A DNA stretch of 64,000 bases, taken from the NCBI RefSeq assembly GCF_009769385.1, contig NZ_ML775960.1, positions 50,722 to 114,721 of the forward strand, written 5' to 3'. This document shows positions 16,863-26,417 of this stretch, piece after piece (positions within the stretch are counted from its first letter, which is position 1; each line of letters begins with the position of its first letter). A program made the translations under genes and the position numbers. Below the pieces are notes generated by a model, which did no database searches, was not told where the DNA came from, and saw nothing but the letters and a program-made list of their open reading frames with translations. This stretch comes from Saccharothrix deserti. GTDB taxonomy: Bacteria > Actinomycetota > Actinomycetes > Mycobacteriales > Pseudonocardiaceae.

Positions 16863-18169
16863 GACGCCTCACGCGGGTGCGGCAGCAGTCGGGCAGGGCG
16901 TCCGGGGTGGCCGAACCGCCCACCCAGCGCCGCACCCGCCACACCGAGGACGGCGGCGGTGAGGAACGTGCTCGGGTAGCCGTGCGCCACGACGACCAGT
17001 GACGCCAGGCCGACACCCACGACACCACCGAGTGCCTTGGCGCTGTAGATGATCGCGAAGTTGAGCGGCGCGGTGTCCTCGCCGAAGTACTCGCGCACGA
17101 GTCCGACCAGCAGCGAGTAGCAGCAGCTCGTGCCCAGACCGGCGACGCCCGCGCCGATCAGCAGCGCCACGGCGTCCTGCCGTTGTCCGCCGAACAGCAG
17201 CACGAGTTGGGCCAGGCCGCCGGTCGCCATCGCCAGCCGCAACGTGAGCCGACGACCGATGGCCTCGGAGATCCGCCCGGCGAGCAGCCGACCCGCGCCC
17301 GCCGACGCGGCCAGCACCGCCAACGCCACCGCCGCGAACACTGTCCCGTCCACGAACACAGCGAGGAACACCAGGTCGAACAACGACACCGCCGCCGCGA
17401 ACACCACCGTCACGTACATCGGCACGAGGACACCGCTGCGCAGCGCCTCCCCCGGCTTGAAGTGGCGGATGGCGGGCCGGTTGCTGCGGTGCGTGCGGGT
17501 TTCACGGCGACGCGGGTCGATGTCGGCGGGCCACCAGTTGCGTGGCGGGTCGCGCAACGGCAGGCCGCACGCGGTCACGACCACGAGCACCACCAAGGCC
17601 GCCGCGGACAGGAACACGGCCCGGTTGCCCAGGTCGAACCACACTCCGGCAGCCAGTGCGAACGGCACGCCACCGAGCGCGAACGCGCCGGTGATCAGGG
17701 CGATCCGGCCGGTGACCCGGTCCGGGAACCAGCGGATGACGTTACCGACGCACGTCGCGTAGACGAGGCCGGTGCCGATGCCGCCGGTCAGCGAGTAGCC
17801 GAGGTAGACGACGAGCAGGTTCTCGGCGAACCCGAGGGTGAGCAGACCCAGAGCGCTGAGCACGGCGCCGAGCACGACGGCGTTGCGCGGTGGCAGCAGG
17901 CCGCGTTCGCGCAGCCACGCGGCGGGGAAGGCGATGCCGGCCTGGCACGCCGTCCAGAGCGCGAACGCCCAGCACAGCTCGACCAGGCTCCACCGCTGTT
18001 CGAGGGTGGGCACGAGGGCGCCGAACCCGTACTGGCCGGTGCCGGTGACGAGCATGGCGATACCGCTCAGCCAGGCGATCCGGCTTCGTGGCCGGCCCAG
18101 CAGTTCGTGGTCCGACTCGCCGATGCGGTAGCGGCGGCCGTAGACGTCGAGGACTTCACGCACCTGCAT
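16859..18169 (-). CDS. OFA-type MFS transporter (oxalate/formate antiporter family)
   Basis: A 436-residue, 12-helix major facilitator. The segment GGIGTGLVYATCVGNVIRWFPDR and the loop RDPPRNWWPADIDPRRR are typical of the oxalate:formate antiporter (OFA) family, whose founder OxlT exchanges oxalate for formate. The ATG is preferred over a GTG three codons earlier because AAGGAGG sits nine bases before it. It leads an operon with the hypothetical protein and fdhD, immediately behind operator E. OFA members can carry other small carboxylates, so oxalate is the favoured but not proven substrate. Confidence 0.85.
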   Translation of the reverse strand: MQVREVLDVYGRRYRIGESDHELLGRPRSRIAWLSGIAMLVTGTGQYGFGALVPTLEQRWSLVELCWAFALWTACQAGIAFPAAWLRERGLLPPRNAVVLGAVLSALGLLTLGFAENLLVVYLGYSLTGGIGTGLVYATCVGNVIRWFPDRVTGRIALITGAFALGGVPFALAAGVWFDLGNRAVFLSAAALVVLVVVTACGLPLRDPPRNWWPADIDPRRRETRTHRSNRPAIRHFKPGEALRSGVLVPMYVTVVFAAAVSLFDLVFLAVFVDGTVFAAVALAVLAASAGAGRLLAGRISEAIGRRLTLRLAMATGGLAQLVLLFGGQRQDAVALLIGAGVAGLGTSCCYSLLVGLVREYFGEDTAPLNFAIIYSAKALGGVVGVGLASLVVVAHGYPSTFLTAAVLGVAGAALGGRFGHPGRPARLLPHPREAS

Positions 18170-18189
18170 GAGGCTCACCCTCCTTGCAG

Positions 18190-18212
18190 ATTGTATACAG
18201 TATTGAGTAGCC
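18190..18212. promoter_or_regulatory. Operator E of the GntR regulon
   Basis: ATTGTATAC-N8-GTAGCC in the 85-bp divergent gap between the OFA transporter and moeA, 21 bp from the transporter start. It could control both directions. Confidence 0.72.
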
Positions 18213-18254
18213 TACTACCTTGTATGCATTCCTGAACACCCTCAGGCGGGCGAC

Positions 18255-19409
18255 ATGCGCATCCCCTGGACCGAGGCGAGGCAAGCCGCACGACAGGCGG
18301 GCAAGCCGCTGGACGTCGTGGAGTTGCCGTTGTCGCAGGCGTTGGGCGCGGTGCTGGCGAGCCCGTTGCGCGCCTTGGCGGCCGTCCCGTCGTTCGACAA
18401 CTCCGCGATGGACGGCTACGCCGTGGCCGGACGCGGACCGTGGACGGTCGTCGGCCGGGTGCGCGCGGGCGGGGTGGCGGGCTCGTTGCGGGACGGTCAG
18501 GCGGTCGAGATCGCGACCGGCGCACCCGTGCCGTGCGGTGCGGACGCCGTGCTGCCGGTGGAACACGCCCAGACGGCGGGCGCGCTCGTCATGGGTGACG
18601 TGCAGCCCGGTCGGCACATCCGTCGGGTCGGCGAGAGCTGCCCGGAGGGTGAACTGCTGCTCCCGACTGGCGCGGTGGTGACGCCCGCGGTGCTCGGCCT
18701 GGCGGCGAGCGTCGGCCACGACACCGTTGCCGTGCACCGTCGTCCCCGCGTGGCGGCGGTGCTGACGGGCGACGAGGTGGTGACCGAAGGCGTGCCGGGG
18801 ATCGGTCGGGTGCGTGACGCGATCGGGCCGGTGCTGCCGGGGCTGGTGCACGCGGCGGGCGCGGAGTCCGTCGGGATCACACACCTCGCCGACTACCCCG
18901 GCGCGCTGGTCGAGGCGCTGTGGGAGGTCGACGCGGACGTGCTCGTGGTCGGTGGCGCGACGTCGGTCGGCCCGGCCGATCACCTGCACGAGGCGCTGCG
19001 CGTGCTGCACGCGGACGTTCGGGTGGACGGTGTCGCGTGCCGCCCCGGTCACCCGCAGGTGCTGGCGGTGCTGCCGGACGGCCGGTTCGTGGTCGGGCTG
19101 CCGGGCAACCCGTTCGCCGCGTTGGCCGCCGGTCTCACGTTGCTGGTTCCGCTGCTGGAGGTGTTGTCCGGACGCGAGCCCGGCCCGGCGCGGATGGTCG
19201 AGGTGGTGGCGCCGTCGCACGGGCACGACACCCGGTTGGTGCCGGTGGTGGTGTCCGGGTCGGTCGGGTTGCCGGTGGGGCACGACCAGCCCGGCACGTT
19301 GTGGGGCGCGGCGTTGGCGGACGGGCTGGCGGTGGTGCCGCCGGGGTTCCGCAGTGGCGAGGTCGAAGTGCTGCCTGTCGCGGGCGCTCTTAGAGGCGTA
19401 GGGTTTTGA
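18255..19409 (+). CDS. moeA: Molybdopterin molybdenumtransferase MoeA
   Basis: A 384-residue MoeA that inserts molybdate into adenylylated molybdopterin in the cytosol. Signature motifs are SFDNSAMDGYAV near residue 47, IATGAPVPCGAD, the molybdopterin-binding TGDEV, RPGHPQ and GLPGNPFAA. Length is typical. It lies between operators E and F, just upstream of the formate dehydrogenase genes, and is clearly an island-dedicated copy serving the Mo-enzyme. The segment VVGGATSVGPADHLHE is slightly diverged from the usual TGG(V/T)S motif. The assignment is firm. Confidence 0.93.
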   Translation: MRIPWTEARQAARQAGKPLDVVELPLSQALGAVLASPLRALAAVPSFDNSAMDGYAVAGRGPWTVVGRVRAGGVAGSLRDGQAVEIATGAPVPCGADAVLPVEHAQTAGALVMGDVQPGRHIRRVGESCPEGELLLPTGAVVTPAVLGLAASVGHDTVAVHRRPRVAAVLTGDEVVTEGVPGIGRVRDAIGPVLPGLVHAAGAESVGITHLADYPGALVEALWEVDADVLVVGGATSVGPADHLHEALRVLHADVRVDGVACRPGHPQVLAVLPDGRFVVGLPGNPFAALAAGLTLLVPLLEVLSGREPGPARMVEVVAPSHGHDTRLVPVVVSGSVGLPVGHDQPGTLWGAALADGLAVVPPGFRSGEVEVLPVAGALRGVGF

Positions 19410-19427
19410 ATACGGTATACAGTCTGC
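19405..19427. promoter_or_regulatory. Operator F of the GntR regulon
   Basis: TTTGAATAC-N8-GTCTGC overlaps the moeA stop codon and lies 20 bp before fdsG. It is the least symmetric of the six copies but keeps the TTG-ATAC half and the N8 spacing. Confidence 0.62.
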
Positions 19428-19446
19428 CGCCTACAATGGAGGCCAC

Positions 19447-19917
19447 ATGACCGTGGTGGAACGGGTGCTCGCCGTGATCGAGGCGCACCGCGGCGACCGG
19501 GGCGCGTTGCTCCCGATCCTGCACGGCATCCAGGCCGAGTTCGGCTACGTCGACCAGTCGGTGATCCCGCTGGTGGCCAAGGAGCTGAACCTGTCCCGGG
19601 CCGACGTGCACGGCGTCGTCACCTTCTACAGCGACTTCCGCAGCGAGCCCCCGGGCCGTGTCACCGTGCAGCTGTGCCGGGCGGAGGCGTGCCAGGCGGT
19701 CGGCTCGGAGCGCCTGGTCGAGCACGCCGAGGCCGCGTACGGCGTGAAGGTGGGCCAGACCGGCGCGGACGGCGTGGTCACCCTGGCCCAGGTGTTCTGC
19801 CTGGGCAACTGCGCCCTCGGACCCGCCGCCCAGGTCAACGGGCGGCTGCACGGACGGCTCGACCCCGCCCGGCTGGACGGTGTGATCAACGCGGAATATG
19901 AGGCGAGGACGTCATGA
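19447..19917 (+). CDS. fdsG: NAD-linked formate dehydrogenase gamma subunit (NuoE-like)
   Basis: A 156-residue thioredoxin-fold [2Fe-2S] protein of the 24-kDa complex I family. The four ligands are C77 and C82 (LCRAEAC) and C118 and C122 (FCLGNC). HGVVTFYSDFR is the conserved family block. It passes electrons between the alpha and beta subunits of soluble formate dehydrogenase. It is the first gene of fdsGBA-fdsD, directly after operator F. The stop overlaps the next start by four bases. Confidence 0.93.
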   Translation: MTVVERVLAVIEAHRGDRGALLPILHGIQAEFGYVDQSVIPLVAKELNLSRADVHGVVTFYSDFRSEPPGRVTVQLCRAEACQAVGSERLVEHAEAAYGVKVGQTGADGVVTLAQVFCLGNCALGPAAQVNGRLHGRLDPARLDGVINAEYEARTS

Positions 19918-21461
19918 CCACCACCGTGTACGTCCCACGTGACGCCGCCGCCCTCTCGGTCGGCGCGGACGCCGTGGCCGCCGCGATCACCCGGGAAGCC
20001 GCGCTCGCGGGTCGGGCCGTCCGCGTCGTGCGCAACGGCTCGCGCGGCATGTTGTGGCTGGAAACGCTGGTCGAGGTGGTCACCGAGGCCGGTCGGATCG
20101 GGTACGGGCCGGTGACCGCCGAGGCGGTGCCGTCGTTGATCGCGAACGGGATGCTGGACGGCGGTGATCACGAGCTGCGGGTCGGTGTCGTGGAGGAGCT
20201 GCCGTGGTTCCGGGCGCAGAACCGGCTGTGCTTCGCACGCGTCGGCGTCACGGATCCGTTGTCGCCAGAGGACTACCGCGCGCACGGCGGGTTGACTGGG
20301 CTGCGCCGGGCGTTGGAGATCGGTCCGGCGGCCACGGTCGCGGAGGTGACCGACTCCGGGTTGCGCGGACGCGGTGGCGCGGGGTTCCCGGCGGGCATCA
20401 AGTGGAAGACGGTCGCGGACACGCCCGGTGAACTGAAGTTCGTGTGCTGCAACGCGGACGAGGGCGACAGCGGCACGTTCGCCGACCGGATGCTCATCGA
20501 AGGCGACCCGTTCTGCCTGATCGAGGGAATGACCATCGCGGCGTTCGCGGTCGGCGCCACCGAGGGCTACATCTACATACGGTCGGAGTACCCCGAAGCG
20601 GTGCGGACGTTCCGCCGGGCCATCGACATCGCCTACGCGCAGGGCTGGCTCGGGGACGACGTGCTCGGGTCCGGGCTGAGGTTCGACCTGATGGTGCGGG
20701 TCGGCGCGGGCGCGTACATCTGCGGCGAGGAGACCTCCATGCTGGAAAGCCTGGAGGGCAAGCGGGGCGTGGTGCGGGCCAAGCCGCCGATCCCCGCGAT
20801 CACCGGCCTGTTCGGCAAGCCGACCGTGGTGAACAACGTGCTGACGCTGGCCTCCGTGCCCGCGATCCTGGCCGACGGCGGTGCGGCCTACCAGGCGCTG
20901 GGCGTGCAGCGGTCGCGTGGCACGCAGGTGTTCCAGCTCGCGGGCAACATCGCGCGCGGCGGTGTGTTCGAGACCGCGTTCGGCATCTCGCTGCGGGACC
21001 TGGTCGAGGAGCACGGCGGTGGCACGTTGTCCGGCCGGCCGGTGCGCGCGGTGCAGGTCGGCGGGCCGCTCGGGGCGTACCTGCCGGCGTCCGGGCTGGA
21101 CCTGGCGATGGACTACGAGGCGTTCGCCGAGGCGGGCGCGATGCTCGGGCACGGCGGGATCGTGGTGTTCGACGACACCGTGGACATGGCTTCGATGGCG
21201 CGTTTCGCGTTCTCGTTCTGCGCGGAGGAGTCCTGCGGCAAGTGCACGCCGTGCCGGGTGGGGGCGGTGCGCGGGGTCGAGGTGATCGACCGCATCGTCG
21301 GCGGCGAGGACGTCGACGACAACCTGGCCCTGCTGGGCGATCTGTGCGAGCTGATGACCGACGGGTCGTTGTGCGCGATGGGCGGTCTGACGCCCAACCC
21401 GGTGCGGAGCGCGCTCCAGCACTTCGCCGACGACTTCACGCCAAGGAGGGTCACCCCGTGA
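19914..21461 (+). CDS. fdsB: NAD-linked formate dehydrogenase beta subunit (NuoF-like)
   Basis: A 515-residue FMN- and NADH-binding subunit. A short thioredoxin-like N-terminal part is followed by the NuoF core: GLRGRGGAGFPAGIKWK (NADH/FMN glycine loop), CNADEGDSGTFADR, ICGEETSMLESLEGKRG, and the [4Fe-4S] site ESCGKCTPCRVG with the fourth Cys in SLCAMGG. It is the diaphorase that reduces NAD+ with electrons from formate. Four-base overlaps on both sides show a tightly coupled operon. Confidence 0.95.
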   Translation: MTTTVYVPRDAAALSVGADAVAAAITREAALAGRAVRVVRNGSRGMLWLETLVEVVTEAGRIGYGPVTAEAVPSLIANGMLDGGDHELRVGVVEELPWFRAQNRLCFARVGVTDPLSPEDYRAHGGLTGLRRALEIGPAATVAEVTDSGLRGRGGAGFPAGIKWKTVADTPGELKFVCCNADEGDSGTFADRMLIEGDPFCLIEGMTIAAFAVGATEGYIYIRSEYPEAVRTFRRAIDIAYAQGWLGDDVLGSGLRFDLMVRVGAGAYICGEETSMLESLEGKRGVVRAKPPIPAITGLFGKPTVVNNVLTLASVPAILADGGAAYQALGVQRSRGTQVFQLAGNIARGGVFETAFGISLRDLVEEHGGGTLSGRPVRAVQVGGPLGAYLPASGLDLAMDYEAFAEAGAMLGHGGIVVFDDTVDMASMARFAFSFCAEESCGKCTPCRVGAVRGVEVIDRIVGGEDVDDNLALLGDLCELMTDGSLCAMGGLTPNPVRSALQHFADDFTPRRVTP

Positions 21462-24289
21462 CGATCTTGAAGGAACCGGACTTCGGCACACCGGCGTCGA
21501 CGTCCTCGACTTCGGTGACGGTGGAGGTCGACGGCATCCCGGTGACCGTGCCGGAGGGCACGTCGGTCATGCGCGCCGCCGCGACGAGCGGCATCGACAT
21601 CCCCAAGTTGTGCGCGACGGACAGCCTGGAGCCGTTCGGGTCGTGCCGGTTGTGCCTGGTGGAGATCGACGGCCGGCGCGGCACGCCCGCGTCGTGCACC
21701 ACGCCGGTGGCGGACGGGATGAAGGTGCGCACGCAGACGCCGAGGCTGGAGAAGCTGCGGCAGGGTGTGATGGAGCTGTACATCTCCGACCACCCGTTGG
21801 ACTGCCTGACGTGTTCGGCCAACGGTGACTGCGAGTTGCAGGACATGTCCGGCGCGGTCGGGCTGCGGCAGGTGCGGTACGGGTACGAGGGCGAGAACCA
21901 CCTGTCGCTGGAGAAGGACACCAGCAACCCGTACTTCGACTTCGAGCCGTCCAAGTGCATCTCGTGCTCGCGGTGCGTGCGGGCGTGCGGGGAGACGCAG
22001 GGCACGTTCGCGTTGACCATCGAGGGGCGCGGCTTCGAGTCGAAGGTGTCCCCTGGTGGCTTGTCGTTCATGGATTCCGAGTGCGTGTCGTGCGGCGCGT
22101 GCGTGCAGGCGTGCCCGACGGCGACGTTGCAGGAGAAGTCCGTGGTGCAGCTGGGGATGCCCAGCCGGACTGTGTTGACCACGTGCGCGTACTGCGGTGT
22201 CGGCTGCTCGTTCAAGGCCGAGTTGCGCGGTGACGAGTTGGTGCGGATGGTGCCTTACAAGGACGGTGGCGCGAACGAGGGTCACTCGTGCGTGAAGGGC
22301 CGGTTCGCGTTCGGCTACGCCACGCACCCGGACCGGGTGTTGAGCCCGATGATCCGGGAGAAGATCACCGATCCGTGGCGGGAGGTGTCGTGGGAGGAGG
22401 CGATCTCCTACACGGCGTCACGGATGCGGGAGATCCAGGCCGGTCATGGGGTCGGCTCGATCGGTGGCATCACGTCGTCCCGGTGCACCAACGAAGAGGT
22501 GTACGTCGTGCAGAAGCTCGTGCGCGCGGCGTTCGGGAACAACAACGTCGACACGTGCGCGCGGGTGTGCCACTCCCCCACCGGGTACGGGCTGAAGCAG
22601 ACGTTCGGCGAGTCGGCGGGCACCCAGGACTTCCGGTCGGTCGCGGCGGCGGACGTGATCGTGGTGATCGGGGCCAACCCGACCGACGGCCACCCGGTGT
22701 TCGCGTCGCGGATGAAGCGGCGGCTGCGGGAGGGCGCGAAGCTCGTCGTGATCGACCCGCGCCGGATCGACCTCGTGCGGTCGCCGCACGTCGAGGCCAC
22801 CCACCACCTGCAGTTGCAGCCCGGCACCAACGTGGCCGTGGTGAACGCGTTCGCGCACGTCGTGGTGACTGAAGGGCTGGTGGACGAGGCGTTCGTGGCG
22901 TCGCGCTGCGAGGGGTACGAGGAGTGGGCGGCGTTCATCGCGCAGCCGGAGAACAGCCCCGAGGTGGTCGAGTCGATCACGGGGGTGCCGGCGGCGGAGA
23001 TCCGTGCGGCGGCTCGGCTCTACGCGACGGCTGGGAACGCCGCGATCTACTACGGGCTGGGCGTGACCGAGCACAGCCAGGGTTCGACGATGGTGATGGG
23101 CATGGCGAACCTGGCCATGGCCACCGGCAACGTCGGCCGTGACGGTGTGGGTGTGAACCCGTTGCGCGGGCAGAACAACGTGCAGGGTTCGTGCGACATG
23201 GGGTCGTTCCCGCACGAGCTGCCGGGCTACCGGCACGTGTCGGACGACGCCGTGCGGACGGTGTTCGAAGGGGTGTGGGGGCGCAGCATCCTGCCGACGC
23301 CCGGTCTGCGCATCCCCAACATGTTCGACTCGGCGATCGCGGGCACGTTCCGCGGGCTGTTCGTGCAGGGTGAGGACATCGCGCAGTCCGACCCGAACAC
23401 CGCGCACGTGACGGCGGCGTTGACGGCGATGGACCTGGTGGTGGTGCAGGACCTGTTCCTGAACGAGACGTCGAAGTTCGCGCACGTGTTCCTGCCGGGC
23501 ACGTCGTTCCTGGAGAAGGACGGCACGTTCACCAACGCCGAGCGGCGCATCAACCGGGTGCGGCCGGTGATGGCGCCGAAGACCGGCAAGCACGAGTGGC
23601 GGATCGTGTGCGAGCTGGCGGCGGCGCTGGGCTACGACATGCCGTACACCCACCCGCGCGAGATCATGGACGAGATCGCGGCTCTCACGCCGACGTTCGC
23701 CGGCGTGTCGTTCGCGGCCCTCGACCGGTTGGGCAGCATCCAGTGGCCGTGCAACGAGAACGCGCCGACCGGCACGCCGACCATGCACGTGGACTCGTTC
23801 GTGCGCGGCAAGGGCAAGTTCGTGCCGACGTCGTTCGTGCCGACCAGCGAGCGCACGACCCGCAAGTTCCCGCTCATCCTCACCACCGGGCGGATTCTGA
23901 GCCAGTACAACGTGGGCGCGCAGACCCGGCGGACGGCCAACATCGCCTGGCACCCGGAGGACGTGCTGGAGATCCACCCGCACGACGCCGACGTGCGCGG
24001 GATCAGCGACGGCGATTCGGTGACGTTGGCGAGCCGGGTCGGGGCGACCTCGCTGCGCGCGGTCCTCTCCGACCGGATGCCGGTCGGCGTCGTCTACACG
24101 ACGTTCCACCACCCCGTGACCGGTGCGAACGTGGTGACCACGGAGAACTCGGACTGGGCGACCAACTGCCCGGAGTACAAGGTCACCGCGGTCCAAGTGG
24201 CCCTCCGCGCCCAGCCGGTGGACGCTGCCGACGCCACCGAGGCCACCGACGAGCTCGCCCCGGCCCGTGAGCGGGCGGTGATCGACTGA
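21458..24289 (+). CDS. fdsA: NAD-linked formate dehydrogenase alpha subunit, Mo-bis-MGD catalytic chain
   Basis: A 943-residue catalytic subunit. N-terminal [2Fe-2S] domain (cysteines near 52, 63, 66 and 80), NuoG-type HPLDCLTCSANGDC, two [4Fe-4S] motifs (CISCSRCVRAC, CVSCGACVQAC), the molybdopterin-domain cluster CAYCGVGC, and the Mo-ligand C371 next to H372 (VCHSPTGYG). It uses cysteine, not selenocysteine. GTG with AAGGAGG eight bases before is the start, overlapping fdsB by four bases. The enzyme oxidises formate to CO2 in the cytosol. Late domain LTTGRILSQYNVGAQTRR is the usual MGD-binding C-terminal region. Confidence 0.95.
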   Translation: MTILKEPDFGTPASTSSTSVTVEVDGIPVTVPEGTSVMRAAATSGIDIPKLCATDSLEPFGSCRLCLVEIDGRRGTPASCTTPVADGMKVRTQTPRLEKLRQGVMELYISDHPLDCLTCSANGDCELQDMSGAVGLRQVRYGYEGENHLSLEKDTSNPYFDFEPSKCISCSRCVRACGETQGTFALTIEGRGFESKVSPGGLSFMDSECVSCGACVQACPTATLQEKSVVQLGMPSRTVLTTCAYCGVGCSFKAELRGDELVRMVPYKDGGANEGHSCVKGRFAFGYATHPDRVLSPMIREKITDPWREVSWEEAISYTASRMREIQAGHGVGSIGGITSSRCTNEEVYVVQKLVRAAFGNNNVDTCARVCHSPTGYGLKQTFGESAGTQDFRSVAAADVIVVIGANPTDGHPVFASRMKRRLREGAKLVVIDPRRIDLVRSPHVEATHHLQLQPGTNVAVVNAFAHVVVTEGLVDEAFVASRCEGYEEWAAFIAQPENSPEVVESITGVPAAEIRAAARLYATAGNAAIYYGLGVTEHSQGSTMVMGMANLAMATGNVGRDGVGVNPLRGQNNVQGSCDMGSFPHELPGYRHVSDDAVRTVFEGVWGRSILPTPGLRIPNMFDSAIAGTFRGLFVQGEDIAQSDPNTAHVTAALTAMDLVVVQDLFLNETSKFAHVFLPGTSFLEKDGTFTNAERRINRVRPVMAPKTGKHEWRIVCELAAALGYDMPYTHPREIMDEIAALTPTFAGVSFAALDRLGSIQWPCNENAPTGTPTMHVDSFVRGKGKFVPTSFVPTSERTTRKFPLILTTGRILSQYNVGAQTRRTANIAWHPEDVLEIHPHDADVRGISDGDSVTLASRVGATSLRAVLSDRMPVGVVYTTFHHPVTGANVVTTENSDWATNCPEYKVTAVQVALRAQPVDAADATEATDELAPARERAVID

Positions 24290-24291
24290 CC

Positions 24292-24507
24292 ATGAGCGCC
24301 ACAACCCCACCCACGGTCCGACTGGCCAACGAAATCGCCCGCCAGTTCCACCACCAGCCACCCGACACAGCAGCCGCCGCCATCGCCAACCACATCGAAC
24401 GCTTCTGGGACCCCAGAATGCGAACCGACCTGCAACACCACGCCACCACCGCCCCGGAATCCCTGGACCCGGTGGCCCTGGCGGCAGCCAAACTGGTCGG
24501 CTCCTGA
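24292..24507 (+). CDS. fdsD: Formate dehydrogenase delta subunit FdsD
   Basis: A 71-residue protein with VRLANEIARQFHHQP, IANHIERFWDPRMRTDL and the SLDPVALAAAKL end expected for the FdsD family, a small subunit or assembly factor of soluble Mo formate dehydrogenases. It starts two bases after the fdsA stop and closes the operon at a strong terminator. Confidence 0.88.
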   Translation: MSATTPPTVRLANEIARQFHHQPPDTAAAAIANHIERFWDPRMRTDLQHHATTAPESLDPVALAAAKLVGS

Positions 24508-24508
24508 C

Positions 24509-24561
24509 CGCTGTCCGGGGTGACCGGCACCCGTCCACCGGGCGCCGGTCACCGGACAGCG
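24509..24561. terminator. Terminator of the fds operon
   Basis: CGCTGTCC and TGACCGGC on the left pair with GCCGGTCA and GGACAGCG on the right (16 paired bases, a small internal loop, 15-nt apical loop). It lies directly after fdsD and before the convergent permease gene. Confidence 0.75.
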
Positions 24562-24565
24562 CGGG

Positions 24566-25759
24566 CTACGGGATCGCCAGGGCCTCGGTGGGTGCGAGGC
24601 GGCTGGCTCTGATCGCCGGGTAGAGGCCGGCTAGTGCGCCGATGACCACGGTCGCGGCCATGCCGCCCAGTGTCGCCCAGGCGGGGACCACCGAGGGCCA
24701 GTCCTGGTAGGTGGCGTAGGCCGTGGTCACCAGGACGCCCAGGACTGTTCCGGCGGCGCCTCCCAGGGCGGACAGGAGGAGTGATTCGGCCAGGAACTGG
24801 GTGCGGATCTGGCCTTGGGTGGCGCCCAGGGATCTTCGGAGGCCGATCTCGGCTCGGCGTTCCAGGACGGATATGACCATCGTGTTGGCCACCCCTACGC
24901 CGCCTACCAGGAGCGCTACCGCGCCCAGGCCGAGGAGGAGTGCGTTCAGGGTTTCGTCGGTGGCCTGTTTGGCCGCCAGGGCGTCCGAGGGTCTGGACAC
25001 CTCCACTTCGTCGGGGTGTTCGGGGTTCGCGGTCGCGGCCAGGTTCGCTTGGACGCCGTGCACGGCGTCGTCCCTGGATCTGGCGTAGACCGTGGTCGGG
25101 TAGCCGTCGAAGCCGAGTTCCTCCTCCGCCACGGACCAGCCGACCAGGGCGGCGGTGTCGAGTTCGGGCGCCAGGGGCACGGGGTGCAGGACGCCCACGA
25201 CGGTGAACCACTCGCCGCCCAGGTGGACGGGTTCGTTCGGGGCGGCGACGCCCAGGCGTTCGGCGGCTTTGTGGCCCAGGACGACGGCCGGGTAGCGGGC
25301 GGTGGCGTCGTTGAGGAAGACGCCCTTGGCGACGGTCGCGCCGACGGTGTCCAAGAGATCGGTTCTGGCGGCCAGCACGCCGATGCCGCCGGACTGGGTC
25401 TCGGGCACGTGGTCGTTGCGGTAGACCTTCGCGTCGACCACCTTGCCCGTCGCGGTGGTGGACGTGACCGGGTCCATCCGGCCGATCATGCCCACCGACT
25501 CGGTCGGCAGGTGGGTCTGCTCGCCGAACAGGGTCTGACCGGGGCCGACGGTCAGCAGGTTCGTGCCAAGCGCGGCGAGGCGGCGGTCGAGGTCTTCGCG
25601 ACTGGACGTCGAGATGCCCACCACCGAGATCATCGCCGCGATGCCGATGGCGATGCCCAACGCGGACAGCACCACCCGCGTCGGCCTGGCGCGCAGGCCC
25701 GCGCCGCCCACGCGCAGCACGTCGGCCGGTGAGAGGCGGGCCGGTCGCAGGTCAGCCAT
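24566..25759 (-). CDS. MacB/FtsX-type ABC transporter permease
   Basis: A 397-residue permease with one N-terminal membrane helix ([20 protein letters not shown]), a large extracytoplasmic MacB-periplasmic-core domain, and three C-terminal helices with the FtsX block [19 protein letters not shown]. The length fits MacB-like mechanotransmission exporters. The ATG overlaps the ATPase stop; a GTG one codon upstream is an alternative. It forms an operon with ATPase, membrane-fusion-type adaptor and lipoprotein, opposite a two-component system. Likely an envelope-stress or peptide-antibiotic exporter. The substrate is unknown. Confidence 0.88.
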   Translation of the reverse strand: MADLRPARLSPADVLRVGGAGLRARPTRVVLSALGIAIGIAAMISVVGISTSSREDLDRRLAALGTNLLTVGPGQTLFGEQTHLPTESVGMIGRMDPVTSTTATGKVVDAKVYRNDHVPETQSGGIGVLAARTDLLDTVGATVAKGVFLNDATARYPAVVLGHKAAERLGVAAPNEPVHLGGEWFTVVGVLHPVPLAPELDTAALVGWSVAEEELGFDGYPTTVYARSRDDAVHGVQANLAATANPEHPDEVEVSRPSDALAAKQATDETLNALLLGLGAVALLVGGVGVANTMVISVLERRAEIGLRRSLGATQGQIRTQFLAESLLLSALGGAAGTVLGVLVTTAYATYQDWPSVVPAWATLGGMAATVVIGALAGLYPAIRASRLAPTEALAIP

Positions 25760-26417
25760 CACCCACCACCCGCCCGTCGCGCACGTCCACCCGGCGGGGC
25801 AGGGTCGCGGCCACCTCCTGGTCGTGGGTGATGACCAGGACCGTGGTGCCCGCCTCGTTGAGGGAGCGCAGCAGCCTCAGCACCCCGTCGCCCGACTTCG
25901 AGTCGAGGTTCCCGGTCGGCTCGTCGGCGAGCAGCAGCGCGGGCCGACCCACCACCGCGCGGGCGATCGCCACCCGCTGCCGCTCACCGCCGGACAGCTC
26001 GTGCGGGCGGTGCGTGAGCCGGTGCCCGAGCCCCACGGTCTCCAACGCCTCCACCGCGCGTTGGCGGCGCTGCTTCAGGCCCACACCCGCGTAGAGCAGG
26101 CCATCGGCGACATTGTCCACTGTGGACACGCCAGCGGTGAGGTGGAACTGTTGGAACACGAAGCCGATCATGCTCGCCCGCAACGCGGACAGCGCCCGGT
26201 CCGACAGCTCGCGGACGGCGTGCCCGTCGATGCGCACCTCGCCGTGCGAAGGGCGGTCGAGGGTGCCGATGAGGTTGAGCATCGTCGACTTGCCGGACCC
26301 GGACGGGCCCACGATGCCCACCAGCTCACCGTGCTCCACGGTGAGCGACACGTCCCGTAAGGCGACCACCCCCTGGTACTCGCGGCCGACATCGCGCAGC
26401 TCCACCACCGGTGTCAT
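25752..26417 (-). CDS. MacB/LolD-type ABC transporter ATPase
   Basis: A 221-residue ATPase: Walker [10 protein letters not shown] near 37, Q-loop FVFQQFHL, signature LSGGERQR, Walker [13 protein letters not shown], and H-loop ITHDQ. All catalytic elements are intact. It overlaps the adaptor gene by four bases upstream and the permease gene downstream, so the three form one complex. Confidence 0.93.
   Translation of the reverse strand: MTPVVELRDVGREYQGVVALRDVSLTVEHGELVGIVGPSGSGKSTMLNLIGTLDRPSHGEVRIDGHAVRELSDRALSALRASMIGFVFQQFHLTAGVSTVDNVADGLLYAGVGLKQRRQRAVEALETVGLGHRLTHRPHELSGGERQRVAIARAVVGRPALLLADEPTGNLDSKSGDGVLRLLRSLNEAGTTVLVITHDQEVAATLPRRVDVRDGRVVGDG

Noticed and set aside
20444..21457. 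A 338-codon N-terminal extension in frame with the formate dehydrogenase alpha subunit
   Set aside because: It is Arg/Gly-rich and is the +2 reading of fdsB; the GTG at 21458 has a strong ribosome binding site and begins the conserved ferredoxin domain.
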